The notes beneath the pieces were generated by a model. The model searched no databases. It had not been told where the DNA came from and saw only the letters and a program-made list of their open reading frames with translations. Position numbers and translations under genes: made by a program. A DNA stretch of 64,000 nt, taken from the NCBI GenBank assembly GCA_016839555.1, contig JAEOUA010000009.1, forward strand, positions 1-64,000. Direction: 5' to 3'. Below, piece by piece: positions 9,320 to 17,934 of this stretch. How positions within the stretch are numbered: position 1 is the first letter of the stretch; each line of letters starts with the position of its first letter. The stretch is from Promethearchaeota archaeon. Lineage in GTDB: Archaea > Asgardarchaeota > Lokiarchaeia > Sigyniarchaeales > SOKP01.

Positions 9320-9742
9320 TTAAAACTTTTCTCTTTCCTCAAGTAAAAATCCTTCTTCTTTTAAGACTTGTTTCGCTTTTTTATTATCGTTTACCCTTAT
9401 TATTATCAGAGATTCATCTTTAACTAATGTACTATAGAGGAATTCAATATTGACGTTATTATTTCCTAAAATTCTTGAGATTTCTTGAAGACCTTGTGTA
9501 TGCCCCTTATCTGACATTACTTTAACCGCTAAAACTTTGGTTACGGAATAAATATATTCTTCTTTTTCCAATAATTCAATACACTTATCAGGTTTATCCA
9601 CTAACAATAAAATTAATCCATATTCATCATTTTCTGCAACTGTGATCGCTCTTATTTCGATTTCATTATCTAACAAAAATGAACAAAATTTTGCTAATTC
9701 TCCGGGTCTATTTTTCAAATAAACACTCAATTGTTTAAACAT
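9320..9742 (-). CDS. Tandem ACT-domain protein (second of three)
   Basis: 140 residues with two ACT domains (LSVYLKNRPGELAKFCSFLLD; LQEISRILGNNNVNIEFLYS). Close paralogue of the neighbours on each side. It shares the conserved block EIRAITVAENDEYGLILLLVDKPDKC, and also the longer second-domain N-terminus with a GHTQGLQEI substitution where the paralogues have KPMGLFNV or KPGGLHRI. Start ATG 9742 gives a clean N-terminus. About 180 bases separate it from the upstream ACT gene, so it may have its own promoter. No catalytic domain is present, so a regulatory or ligand-binding role is likely. Confidence 0.85.
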   Translation of the reverse strand: MFKQLSVYLKNRPGELAKFCSFLLDNEIEIRAITVAENDEYGLILLLVDKPDKCIELLEKEEYIYSVTKVLAVKVMSDKGHTQGLQEISRILGNNNVNIEFLYSTLVKDESLIIIRVNDNKKAKQVLKEEGFLLEEREKF

Positions 9743-9920
9743 TAAAAGACAACACCTTTTTTAAAAGATAATTTTTATAAATATTATTTATTTGAAAAAA
9801 TTATATAGTTTTTTAAAATTAATACTAATTTATTAAGCTTAATCTATCAGAAGAGAAATTTTAAATTCATCTTAAAGTATTTTCCAGAATAAAAAAGAAA
9901 AGGATAAATTTGAAAAAAAA

Positions 9921-10337
9921 TCAGAAGTTTTGAGTTTCTATAACATTGGCATTATTTTTCTTAAGAATGGATGATGCTTTTTCAATATCATCAATTCGAA
10001 AAATAATAATAGCTTGTTCCCTCACTAAAGCACTATAGATATATTCAATATTAATGCCTTCATTTGCCAATATTTCTACAATCCTGTGAAGTCCACCTGG
10101 TTTATCGGGAATACTAACTGCTATGACATCTGTTTGAGATAATAAATATTCATTATCTCTCAAAATGTTAATACATTTATCAACGTTATCCACAATCATT
10201 CTTAAAATACCAAAATCTGCTGTCTCAGCAACAGTGAGCGCTCTTATATTTATTTGTTGATTCATAAGAATCTTAGTGAGTTTTTCAAGCTCGCCAGGTT
10301 CATTTTCCAAAAAGACTGAAATTTGAATAATTGAAAT
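9921..10337 (-). CDS. Tandem ACT-domain protein (third of three), probable ATT start
   Basis: Two ACT domains (VFLENEPGELEKLTKILMNQ; KPGGLHRIVEILANEGINIEYI). The first beta strand (ISIIQISVFLEN), present in both paralogues, lies upstream of the only TTG start (10310). Between the in-frame TAG at 10352-10350 and that strand there is no ATG, GTG or TTG. A GGAGG at 10350-10346 sits eight bases before ATT 10337, so I place the start at ATT. The TAG is also the stop codon of the upstream paaK and is in the same frame, so read-through giving a PaaK-ACT fusion is an alternative. The Shine-Dalgarno overlapping the paaK stop argues for separate initiation and translational coupling. Confidence 0.75.
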   Translation of the reverse strand: MSIIQISVFLENEPGELEKLTKILMNQQINIRALTVAETADFGILRMIVDNVDKCINILRDNEYLLSQTDVIAVSIPDKPGGLHRIVEILANEGINIEYIYSALVREQAIIIFRIDDIEKASSILKKNNANVIETQNF

Positions 10338-10349
10338 TTTAATAACCTC

Positions 10350-11657
10350 CTAAATGTTTTTTGTTCTTTTATCAATCACATGTTGAGCCTTTCCTTCTGT
10401 TCTTGGGAGTGTACCGGGTGCGACTAATTCAACATTTGCTCGCACTTGAAGGATAGTGTATAATCTCTCTTCAATATTATTTTTAAATTTCTCTAATTTT
10501 TTCATTTCATCTGAAAAGGTTTCTTCGGATAATTCCACTTTTACCTCTAAGGAATCAATAATATCTCTATCAACGATGATTTGATAATAACCGGCTACAC
10601 CGGGTATTTGCATTAATGCATGTTCTATTTGTGAGGGAAATACATTAATACCTCTTACGATAAGCATATCATCTGCCCTTCCAGTGACTTTTTTCATTCT
10701 TACATGCATACGACCACATGTACATTTTTCAGGATTTAATATGCTTATGTCATTAGTCACATATCTCAATAAAGGTAAACCTGTCTTTTCTAATGTAGTA
10801 AAAGCCAGAATTCCCTCCTCTCCAGGGCCAACGGGTTCAAGAGTTTCTTGATCTAGCGTTTCTACTATGAAAAAATCCTCCCAAATATGCATTCCATTTT
10901 TCTCTTCACACTCTACTGAGACACCAGGGCCATAAATTTCAGATAATCCATAGATATCATAAGCATCGATTTGTAAGGCATCTTCAATGGTTTTCCTTAA
11001 ATTATCAGACCATGGTTCGGCTCCAAAAATACCTTTTTTTAAACTTAATTTAGATATGTCGATATTATTCTGTTGAGCAAATTCTGCAATAAATAAAGCA
11101 TAACTTGGAGTACAAGTCATTACAGTTGATTTAAAATCTTGCATAATCATCAACTGACGTTCCGTATTTCCACCAGATATAGGGATTACAGATGCACCAA
11201 TCTTCTCAGCTCCATAATGAAATCCTAATCCTCCAGTAAATAAGCCATATCCATATGCATTTTGAATAATATCTTTGTGCGTCACGCCAGGTGCCATGAC
11301 CGTCCGTGCCATTAATTCCGTCCAATCATCAATATCTTTTTTTGTATACGTAACGACCGTTGGTTTTCCTGTTGTACCTGAAGAAGCATGAATTCTTATG
11401 ATTTCATCCATTGGGACGGCATTTAGACCAAAAGGATAATGATCTCTTAAATCATTCTTATAAGTTAAAGGTAATTTAGTGATATCGTCCTTAGAATTAA
11501 TATCATTGGGCTTAATTCCCATTTTGTTTAATTTATTATGATAAAACTCAACATTATCATATACGTATTTAACTAATTTTTTTAATTTCTTTCCTTGCAG
11601 TTCATTCAACTCTTTACGTGGCATAACTTCTGCTTCTTTATTCCAATAATTTACCAT
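10350..11657 (-). CDS. paaK: Phenylacetate-CoA ligase (AMP-forming)
   Basis: A 435-residue adenylate-forming ligase that converts phenylacetate or a related aryl acid to its CoA thioester with ATP, or may run in reverse to save ATP. Motifs: the P-loop-like HASSGTTGKPTVVTYT near 95, the YGLSEIYGPGVSVEC acceptor motif near 240, the RYVTNDIS hinge region, and the C-terminal GRADDMLIVRGINVFPSQIE. The late Lys is in PRTEGKAQHV. Start ATG is preceded by GGTGA. It lies directly upstream of the third ACT gene and close to iorAB. The context suggests handling of aryl-acetyl-CoA made by indolepyruvate oxidoreductase during amino-acid fermentation. The exact acid is not known. Confidence 0.93.
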   Translation of the reverse strand: MVNYWNKEAEVMPRKELNELQGKKLKKLVKYVYDNVEFYHNKLNKMGIKPNDINSKDDITKLPLTYKNDLRDHYPFGLNAVPMDEIIRIHASSGTTGKPTVVTYTKKDIDDWTELMARTVMAPGVTHKDIIQNAYGYGLFTGGLGFHYGAEKIGASVIPISGGNTERQLMIMQDFKSTVMTCTPSYALFIAEFAQQNNIDISKLSLKKGIFGAEPWSDNLRKTIEDALQIDAYDIYGLSEIYGPGVSVECEEKNGMHIWEDFFIVETLDQETLEPVGPGEEGILAFTTLEKTGLPLLRYVTNDISILNPEKCTCGRMHVRMKKVTGRADDMLIVRGINVFPSQIEHALMQIPGVAGYYQIIVDRDIIDSLEVKVELSEETFSDEMKKLEKFKNNIEERLYTILQVRANVELVAPGTLPRTEGKAQHVIDKRTKNI

Positions 11658-11760
11658 AAAAATTTCACCTTGTTATCCTATAGAATTTTAATTATTTTAA
11701 TGATCAATTAAAAGAAATTAGCATACATCAATATTAAAAGTTTTTGAATTTTTTAAAGTT

Positions 11761-12039
11761 TACGGAGGAGGACACGCGCTCTGGTTTGGTAATTTTATGT
11801 CCGCATGGTTAGGGAATCCCTGGGAACTATTACATCCATTTTTGGCTTCTATTCCCTTTTCGATTATCTTATTTATCGTAATCTCGATAATTGATAAAAA
11901 TTGAGCCCCACCCAAGAAATTTCTTGACATAATTTTCACTGTAATGAAAGAGAAAGAGTCCATATTAGAGAAAACGGAATATAAAGGACTCTCTACAGAG
12001 GATACAAAAGGAGAAATAGATAGCTCAAAACTATACTGA
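11761..12039 (+). pseudogene. Remnant of a sodium:solute symporter (C-terminal end)
   Basis: Reading + from 11761 gives YGGGHALWFGNFMSAWLGNP, a hydrophobic helix (HPFLASIPFSIILFIVISII) and DKN, then TGA at 11902. The same frame continues with APPKKFLDIIFTVMKEKES to a TGA at 12037. This resembles the final transmembrane helix and cytoplasmic tail of an SSS-family symporter (solute:Na+ symporter). There is no start codon, the rest of the transporter is missing upstream, and an internal stop interrupts it, so I call it a decayed gene end. It sits in the 560-base gap between two paaK genes and may once have imported an organic acid. The family call is from the helix-tail pattern and is moderate. 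Confidence 0.5.
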
Positions 12040-12219
12040 AAATAGCTATTCTAATAAATTATTAAAAATTCTTTTTTTTTTTAATTTTATACTACTTATT
12101 TAGCCGAATTATATAACTATCTCTGATAAAAAATAATGAAACGATATTTTGCAAATCTTTTCTTTTTCTTAAATTGGAAAAAAAATATAGATTAGGTATT
12201 AAAAATAAAAAAAGACAAT

Positions 12220-13572
12220 TTAAGAATTAGATTTTTTATTCATTTGTTTAAGCCACCCTTTATAACCTTCAGGACGATCTCTTAAATCCTTTACTCTAAT
12301 TGCCTTACCTTCTTGTCGTGGTAAGGTTCCTTTTGGAAAGGTATTTACTTCAATCCTTATGAAAGTTGCTTCCCGTAGATTCTTTTCTAATTCTTGTTTT
12401 GCTTTTGCTTGATTTACGCCTTCGCGTATTTCAACGTTTACACTCACTTGATCGTAAACACCCACCGTATGGTATACAATCAAAAAGATATCAGAAAAAT
12501 ACTCCGATAAATTAAATATTTCTTCTTCTATCATAGAAGGATAAATATTAACGCCCTTGATTATCTTCATATCATCTTTTCTACCCTTAATTCGACTGAT
12601 CATATACCCAGTTCTTCCACATGGACATTCACTTTTATATAAACTAGTCATATCACCTGTTCTATATCGAAAGATGGGTAAAGCTTCTTTCCAGAGACTT
12701 GTCAATACAAGTTCTCCTGTTTCACCTTCTCCAAGAACCTCACCTGTTTTAGGATCAATAATTTCTGGATAGAAATGATCAGTCCAAAGATGCATACCAT
12801 CTTGTTCTTGACATTCTACTGATACTCCTGGACCACAAGCTTCTGTTAATCCATAATTATCATGGGCTTTTATACCTAATCGTGCTTCAATTGTATCTCT
12901 AGTCGATTCTGCCCACCCTTCTGCTCCTAAAATAGCATATTTGAGGAATAGGTCTTCTTTTTTAATTTCCTCTTCTTCCATAACTTCCGCTAAACGAAGT
13001 CCGAAGGATGGGATTGCGTGAAATGATGTTACTTTGAATGCTTGAAAAAATTCTAATTGTCTAGCAGTATTTCCTGGACCAAAAGGGATTAGCATTGCAC
13101 CAAGACGGGTGCAGCCTTGAGAATATCCAAATCCTCCAGTAAATAATCCCGCGGAAGTAGTATTTTGAAATACATCATTTTTGGTCATACCAATAGCACC
13201 CAAATTTCTGGCACATAAATATTCCCATGTTTCAAGGTCATTTCTGGTATAAAATCCACAAGTAGGTCGATGTCCGCTGGTTCCGGAAGTAGCATGCATG
13301 CGAATTAGTTCTGCGTGTTCTACACATAAAAGTTTATCGGGAAAACTTTCTAGGAAATCTTTTTTATCCATATAGGGTACTTTTTTAAAATATTCGACTT
13401 TTTTAATATTATCGGGAGATATACCTGCTTTTTGATATCTCTCTTTAAGGAATGGAATATTATCATAGAGTTTTTTTAAAGTCCAACGTCCTTTTTTAAT
13501 GATATTCTCTTCTAACTCGGGCCAAGGGGTTTTTTCGCGTTTTTCATCGAAATAATTGTATTTCGTTTTAAT
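12220..13572 (-). CDS. Phenylacetate-CoA ligase paralogue, non-ATG start
   Basis: Second adenylate-forming ligase of the PaaK family. Motifs: HATSGTSGHRPTCGFYTR, YGLTEACGPGVSVEC, GRKDDMKIIKGVNIYPSMIE, and the late Lys in PRQEGKAIRV. The first ATG (13371) would remove the conserved N-terminal region. The frame upstream encodes a normal PaaK start (YNYFDEKREKTPWPELEENI, then RWTLKKLYDNIPFLKERYQK). No ATG, GTG or TTG occurs between the in-frame TGA at 13575-13573 and that region. ATT 13572 immediately follows the TGA and would give about 450 residues, the normal length; ACG 13566 is another option. A GAGATGA element lies just before. Substrate may differ from the first paralogue. Confidence 0.85.
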   Translation of the reverse strand: MKTKYNYFDEKREKTPWPELEENIIKKGRWTLKKLYDNIPFLKERYQKAGISPDNIKKVEYFKKVPYMDKKDFLESFPDKLLCVEHAELIRMHATSGTSGHRPTCGFYTRNDLETWEYLCARNLGAIGMTKNDVFQNTTSAGLFTGGFGYSQGCTRLGAMLIPFGPGNTARQLEFFQAFKVTSFHAIPSFGLRLAEVMEEEEIKKEDLFLKYAILGAEGWAESTRDTIEARLGIKAHDNYGLTEACGPGVSVECQEQDGMHLWTDHFYPEIIDPKTGEVLGEGETGELVLTSLWKEALPIFRYRTGDMTSLYKSECPCGRTGYMISRIKGRKDDMKIIKGVNIYPSMIEEEIFNLSEYFSDIFLIVYHTVGVYDQVSVNVEIREGVNQAKAKQELEKNLREATFIRIEVNTFPKGTLPRQEGKAIRVKDLRDRPEGYKGWLKQMNKKSNS

Positions 13573-13869
13573 TCATCTCATAAATATCTTAAATTATAAT
13601 ATTGTCATAATTGAAACTTTTATAAAAAGTATATTGAAATGAAGGCTTCAATTTTTTTGCTGCGATATATGTCCAATTTTAATTAAAAATCAAGTAACTA
13701 TTTTTAAAATTAGATAATAATAAAAAATTTTAACTTTTTCCAAATAAATAAAGCACTCTTTATTTTATGTGAATCATCTTTTTTAATAAACAGTTCTTTA
13801 TATTAAGCAATAGAATATCCACATAGACTATAAAGTTATGAATTAAAGTGAGGAAATAAATGGAAATGC

Positions 13870-14091
13870 AAATTTGGACAAGCAATGCTATATAAAAAGC
13901 GATATTATCAAACAGATCGGCCTGATACTAATTTTGCTAGAATTGTTGAATCATTCGGAGGAAGTGGGTATAGAGTTAAAAAATTAAATGAGCTCGATTC
14001 CAAAGTTTATAAGGCTATACACTCTGATGGATTTAATCTAATCGATGTGATTGTAGATCCTTGGGAATTCCTTCCTCCAAATTCTTATTAA
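13870..14091 (+). pseudogene. C-terminal remnant of a thiamine-diphosphate enzyme
   Basis: About 73 residues (FGQAMLYKKRYYQTDRPDTN, then FARIVESFGGSGYRVKKLNE, ending LIDVIVDPWEFLPP) match the end of the acetolactate-synthase/benzoylformate-decarboxylase type of ThDP enzymes: the strand after the ThDP site, the helix with AESFG, and the closing DV-VDP motif. An in-frame TGA lies at 13849, and the ~480 residues that should precede are absent. The ATG at 13885 is an internal Met. I therefore call it a truncated gene remnant. It may be the leftover of a deletion that removed a gene formerly next to the aryl-acid island. Confidence 0.6.
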
Positions 14092-14139
14092 CTTTTTACT
14101 CTTAATTTTTATTAAATTAATTGTATTATTTTTTAGATA

Positions 14140-14904
14140 ATGAATGAGAAGAAATTTTATGAAAGCCATAAGAATTTTGCTTGCAGAACATTATCAGAAT
14201 ATTATTTATCGCCGGGAATAAAATGCAAATTCGATATTTTAATGGATAAAATAGGATCCAAACATATATTTTCTAACGCATTGGATTTAGGATGCTCAGG
14301 TAATTCTTTTCTTTATTTTTTTAATAATTCTCATTTCAAATCATTTTTTGATATTGCTCTTCTCCCATTAAAACAATATAAATCAAGAGAAAAGCCTTGG
14401 CATCCTTTCTGTGGAGATATCAATTATTTACCTTATCGAAATGATTCATTTAATTTTATATCTGCTCTTGATATTTTAGAACATTTAAAAAATGATCAAC
14501 GAGCCATAGCAGAAATCAGTAGAATTTTAAAGAAGAAAGGAATTGCTATAATCACTGTACCTCATCGAAAAAAGTATTATAGCAAACAAGATAAATTAAT
14601 TGGTCATTACCGTCGATATGAAATTAATCAAATTTGCTCACTTTTTAGAAAGTATCATCTCAAATTAGTAAAAATGTTTGGTATATATGGTTCTTTGATG
14701 AAAATTTCTGATTTACAATCAATAAATCCGAAAACTATTGAACACAGATTACAAAGTTTACGAGAACAATATGAAAGTAGTCTCATTTTTAAATTAATAT
14801 GGAATATAATCATTAAAATTACTTCTAATTTAATGAAAATTGATGCCCAATATCATTCAATAAAAAAGGTTATGAATATTGGATTTATATTTCAAAAAAT
14901 TTAG
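14140..14904 (+). CDS. Class I SAM-dependent methyltransferase
   Basis: A 254-residue methyltransferase-like protein. Motif I (NALDLGCSGNSFLYFF, about residues 45-60) is the SAM-binding loop. CGDINYLPYRNDSFNFISAL followed by DILEHL near 105-125 matches the methyltransf_11/UbiE-type motifs. ISRILKKKGIAIITVP is the motif preceding strand 5. The C-terminal 90 residues are basic and variable and probably choose the substrate. The nucleophile acceptor cannot be told. It stands alone after the ThDP-enzyme remnant; the start ATG is preceded by an AT-rich leader with little Shine-Dalgarno character. Confidence 0.85.
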   Translation: MNEKKFYESHKNFACRTLSEYYLSPGIKCKFDILMDKIGSKHIFSNALDLGCSGNSFLYFFNNSHFKSFFDIALLPLKQYKSREKPWHPFCGDINYLPYRNDSFNFISALDILEHLKNDQRAIAEISRILKKKGIAIITVPHRKKYYSKQDKLIGHYRRYEINQICSLFRKYHLKLVKMFGIYGSLMKISDLQSINPKTIEHRLQSLREQYESSLIFKLIWNIIIKITSNLMKIDAQYHSIKKVMNIGFIFQKI

Positions 14905-14952
14905 TTAAAGGAAATTAGATTCTTATATTATGAGATAAATTAAAATTAATTC

Positions 14953-15360
14953 TTAGGAAAATTCTTCCTTCATTCTATTAAATAATTTTTTATACTCTTC
15001 CAAATATGTTTCATCATTAGTCTCTTCTATTTTCTCTACTAATTCAATTGATTTTTTAAGTGCATCTGATCTTCGCTTTATTTTAGTAAGAAAAAATTCT
15101 TTATTGAATTGTGAACGAGAAACCATTAATTGATTTTTCATTTCATTAATTGATTGCTCCATTTTATTTTCCACTTCTATAACTTTGTCAAATAAACCTA
15201 ATTGGAGTTCTCGTTTTCTTTTTTCTAATTTAATACAGTTATCGCATATCGTTTTTTCTTCTCCCGGCTTTCGCATAAAAGGATTTCCACATCTTGAACA
15301 ATTAATTAACTCTAATAATAATTTTTTTTTCTCTGATTCATCATTGTTTTTATTTTCCAT
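14953..15360 (-). CDS. Zinc-ribbon and coiled-coil protein of unknown function
   Basis: Residues about 20-50 hold four cysteines as CSRCGNPFMRKPGEEKTICDNC, a small zinc ribbon. The rest is a long charged helix (KVIEVENKMEQSINEMKNQL and on) likely to form a coiled coil. I chose ATG 15360 (MENKNNDESEKK); the frame stays open upstream to 15441, but those extra 27 residues overlap a 15-base tandem repeat (tactaatataatttt twice, near 15395-15420) and look like promoter sequence. The architecture, ribbon plus coiled coil, suggests a nucleic-acid or complex-tethering role, but nothing specific is recognised. Confidence 0.65.
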   Translation of the reverse strand: MENKNNDESEKKKLLLELINCSRCGNPFMRKPGEEKTICDNCIKLEKRKRELQLGLFDKVIEVENKMEQSINEMKNQLMVSRSQFNKEFFLTKIKRRSDALKKSIELVEKIEETNDETYLEEYKKLFNRMKEEFS

Positions 15361-15494
15361 AGCATCAACTAAAAATCTCAGATTATGATATTTTACTAAT
15401 ATAATTTTACTAATATAATTTTTATTTTTTTTAGGATTCATTTATTTCTAATGATAGATAAACTAAGTTAAGTCATAATAAAGAGAAATTTATC

Positions 15495-16307
15495 ATGTCA
15501 AGACGGATTGAACTATTAAGATTGGATTATCTCTTCAGCGTATTAATCCCTTTATTAGTTCCCATTTACTTAAATAATTTAAATCCTTTTATGCATTTTG
15601 ATATTATTATAGGCTTCTCTTTTTTAGCTATAACGGGAAATACTTGGAACGATTTTTTCGATATGAAGGATCCCCAAGAAATAGATACTCTTGAAAGGGT
15701 TGAAGGATATAGACCTAAAGAAATCTTTACCATTGGATTAGCAAGCTTTTTTTTAGGCTTCACTTTACTCTTAAGAACATGTATTCAAAATTTTCCTATT
15801 AATGCTATTTTTTTACTTGCTATAATTCTAATGGTAATATTATATATCGTTTGGTTAAAACCTATACCTATTATAAATCAAATATTTTTAGCGATTTCTC
15901 ATGTAATTTTACCTTACTTTATGATTAAAATTGATGCAAAAGTATTTAGTATTGATCTTGGTGAATTTATATTTTTATTAGCCTTTTTTTCATTTGCTAT
16001 TATGGGGCAACTGGTTCATGAAGTGATAGATAATGATGCTATAAGACAGCATTTATCTTTAAAGGGATGTCAAATAGTAATTTGGGTATTTTCTATTTTA
16101 ACGCTCATATTATCTATTCTTTCTTTTATACTCTTACTTGAATTCTATTTTATACCCTTTATTTTTGTTCCACTTGGTACGATATATACTTTTAGACGCC
16201 CTAAAACAACTACTAAAGGCGTTAAAGATGTGGGACTTCTTATCGGAAATCTCTTGTTATTATATTTTATTTGTTTAATTGTACTCCAAATGAATGGTAT
16301 AATATAA
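15495..16307 (+). CDS. UbiA-family prenyltransferase (copy 1)
   Basis: A 270-residue integral membrane protein with about eight or nine hydrophobic helices. The first aspartate-rich motif is NTWNDFFDMKDPQEID (about residues 52-67), the Mg2+/prenyl-diphosphate site of UbiA enzymes. The second is reduced to HEVIDNDAIRQ (about 178-188). UbiA members attach isoprenoid chains to aromatic or glycerol-phosphate acceptors; in archaea this includes digeranylgeranylglyceryl phosphate synthase, but the acceptor here cannot be decided. A paralogue (17935-18756) lies on the opposite strand beyond the exchanger gene. Start ATG 15495. Confidence 0.85.
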   Translation: MSRRIELLRLDYLFSVLIPLLVPIYLNNLNPFMHFDIIIGFSFLAITGNTWNDFFDMKDPQEIDTLERVEGYRPKEIFTIGLASFFLGFTLLLRTCIQNFPINAIFLLAIILMVILYIVWLKPIPIINQIFLAISHVILPYFMIKIDAKVFSIDLGEFIFLLAFFSFAIMGQLVHEVIDNDAIRQHLSLKGCQIVIWVFSILTLILSILSFILLLEFYFIPFIFVPLGTIYTFRRPKTTTKGVKDVGLLIGNLLLLYFICLIVLQMNGII

Positions 16308-16575
16308 ATTAGGATTTTACAAATAACATCATGCAAAATATTTACCAAATATGAAATTCCTTTTTAATTCATTAAAGAGAAACATGTATACACTTATTAA
16401 AAATATTTATGTTTTCATAGCTCATAAAATTTAATTCAGATAAATCAAAATAAACTATGTTATAAAGATTATAAATAGAGGCTTTTAGGTCAAACTAATA
16501 ATTTATTAGTTTTTTGAATAATTATTTATTATTTATAAAGAATTTATTTATTTCGATAAGTATCTTACAAACTCT

Positions 16576-17871
16576 GTGTTAGCAATTTTTTTAACCTTTT
16601 TAATTTTAATTTTAATTATGGCTATAATATTACTAGTTTTTAGTAGTAGATTAGCTGTTATTAATTCTGCTTCTTTAGCGGCAAGTCTCGGTGTTTCAAG
16701 TCTTATTATAGGGATAACATTAGTTTCAATTGGCACGGATATTTCTGAAATTTTTAATTCAATCATTTCTTGTGCGCTTGGGCATGGGAATATTGATGTC
16801 GGTGATTCAGTAGGGTCAGATCTCACGCAGTTAACATTAATTTTTGGACTTTTACCAATTATGGGTGGAATTTTTCATGTGAAAAGAAATTGTTTCCTTA
16901 TTATTGGTTCTTGTGAGATTCTTTCCTTAATATTGATATTTACAGTAGTGCAAAAGGGTTATTTTACTCGTTTTGATGCCCTCTTAATGATTTCAAGTTT
17001 AGTTTTTTATACATTAATTACTTACCAAGTTACAAAAAAAGATCTGGGCAAACGTGTAGATTTAATGATGGCTAAGGATTTAAAAAAGCCATCCCGAACG
17101 GAATTAAAAACTTTCGATTTAATAATGGAAAAAGATTTAGAAAATCGCCCCCGAACTGAACTAAAACTTCTCGATTTAATAATACAAGATGGAAATCATT
17201 CAGAAAAGCAGGCTGGAACGGAATTACAATTTGTTGATTTAAGCACACAAGATGAAAATTATTCAAAAAATCAAGCTGGAACGGAATTACAGCTGGTCGA
17301 TTTAATAACGCAAGATGCTAATCATTCAAAAAAACAATCCCGAACGGAATTAAAACTTGTTAATTTAAGGATTCAAGATGAAAACAATTCATTGAAACGA
17401 CTTAAAACGAACATACATTACTTAGGTTTGGCGATTCTTGGATTTGCAGGTATAACTCTTAGCTCATATATAATTATTCAATCAATTATCTATTTATCTG
17501 CTCAATTGAATATTAACGAATATATTATTTCCTTTTTTATGGTAAGTATAGGTACTTCATTACCGGAACTGAGTGTTGATGTATCCGCTATAAGGAGAAA
17601 AAATTATAGAATTGCTATGGGTGATCTTATTGGGAGCTGTATTGTAGATTCTACATTATCCATTGGGATTGGGCAATTTTTATTTCCGCAACAAGTTGCA
17701 GCATCGATTGCAGTTCCTACAATTCTTTATACTCTATTTGCTTCTCTTATTGTAATATTAATTGTGGCAAAAAGAGAAGTCATTGATAAGAAGGCGGGAA
17801 TATTATTTATTTTACTCTATCTGCTCTCTTTTCCTTCAATCTTCTTACTTGAGAATATTTTATCTTTCTAA
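16576..17871 (+). CDS. Cation/Ca2+ exchanger (CaCA family) with a repetitive loop
   Basis: A 431-residue membrane antiporter. The two alpha-repeats that form the ion site are visible: SIGTDISEIFNSIISCALGH followed by GDSVGSDLTQL (residues about 55-85), and SIGTSLPELSVDVSAIRRKN followed by GDLIGSCIVDSTL (about 325-360). The usual Glu/Asp positions are partly replaced (TDISE versus TSLPE). Between the halves is a hydrophilic loop of ~110 residues made of imperfect 18-22-residue repeats. Start is GTG 16576; the frame remains open upstream with no ATG, so the exact start is uncertain. It sits between two UbiA genes. Confidence 0.85.
   Translation: MLAIFLTFLILILIMAIILLVFSSRLAVINSASLAASLGVSSLIIGITLVSIGTDISEIFNSIISCALGHGNIDVGDSVGSDLTQLTLIFGLLPIMGGIFHVKRNCFLIIGSCEILSLILIFTVVQKGYFTRFDALLMISSLVFYTLITYQVTKKDLGKRVDLMMAKDLKKPSRTELKTFDLIMEKDLENRPRTELKLLDLIIQDGNHSEKQAGTELQFVDLSTQDENYSKNQAGTELQLVDLITQDANHSKKQSRTELKLVNLRIQDENNSLKRLKTNIHYLGLAILGFAGITLSSYIIIQSIIYLSAQLNINEYIISFFMVSIGTSLPELSVDVSAIRRKNYRIAMGDLIGSCIVDSTLSIGIGQFLFPQQVAASIAVPTILYTLFASLIVILIVAKREVIDKKAGILFILLYLLSFPSIFLLENILSF
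17095..17400 (+). repeat. Tandem coding repeats in the exchanger loop
   Basis: Five imperfect units, each beginning (R)TELK/Q and continuing with -DLIIQD- and NHS/NYS + KK/KNQ. The central units are exactly 63 bases (21 codons) and differ by scattered substitutions. Preceding sequence (VDLMMAKDLKKPS) looks like an older, decayed unit. The repeat units are acidic/polar and predicted cytoplasmic. Confidence 0.85.
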
Positions 17872-17934
17872 TAGAAATAATTTGTCATTATAATTGAATT
17901 GTTTATAGATAGAGAGACTTTTTCATATTTTCTA

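Noticed and set aside
11902..11904. TGA in the symporter remnant as selenocysteine
   Set aside because: The surrounding fragment lacks a start and most of its protein, and the residue position is not one where symporters carry Cys. A nonsense mutation in a decaying gene is simpler.
11760..11963. Minus-strand 67-codon open frame in the gap between the ligases
   Set aside because: It lies antisense to the symporter remnant, has biased composition (ends SACPPP) and no ribosome signal; judged a shadow frame.
13573..13580. Genome-wide TGA = Trp code to rescue the paaK paralogue start (ATG AGA TGA ATT)
   Set aside because: Several intact genes here end in TGA (for example the nitronate monooxygenase-like gene and vhuU), and Trp is encoded by TGG throughout. 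A non-standard code is not supported.
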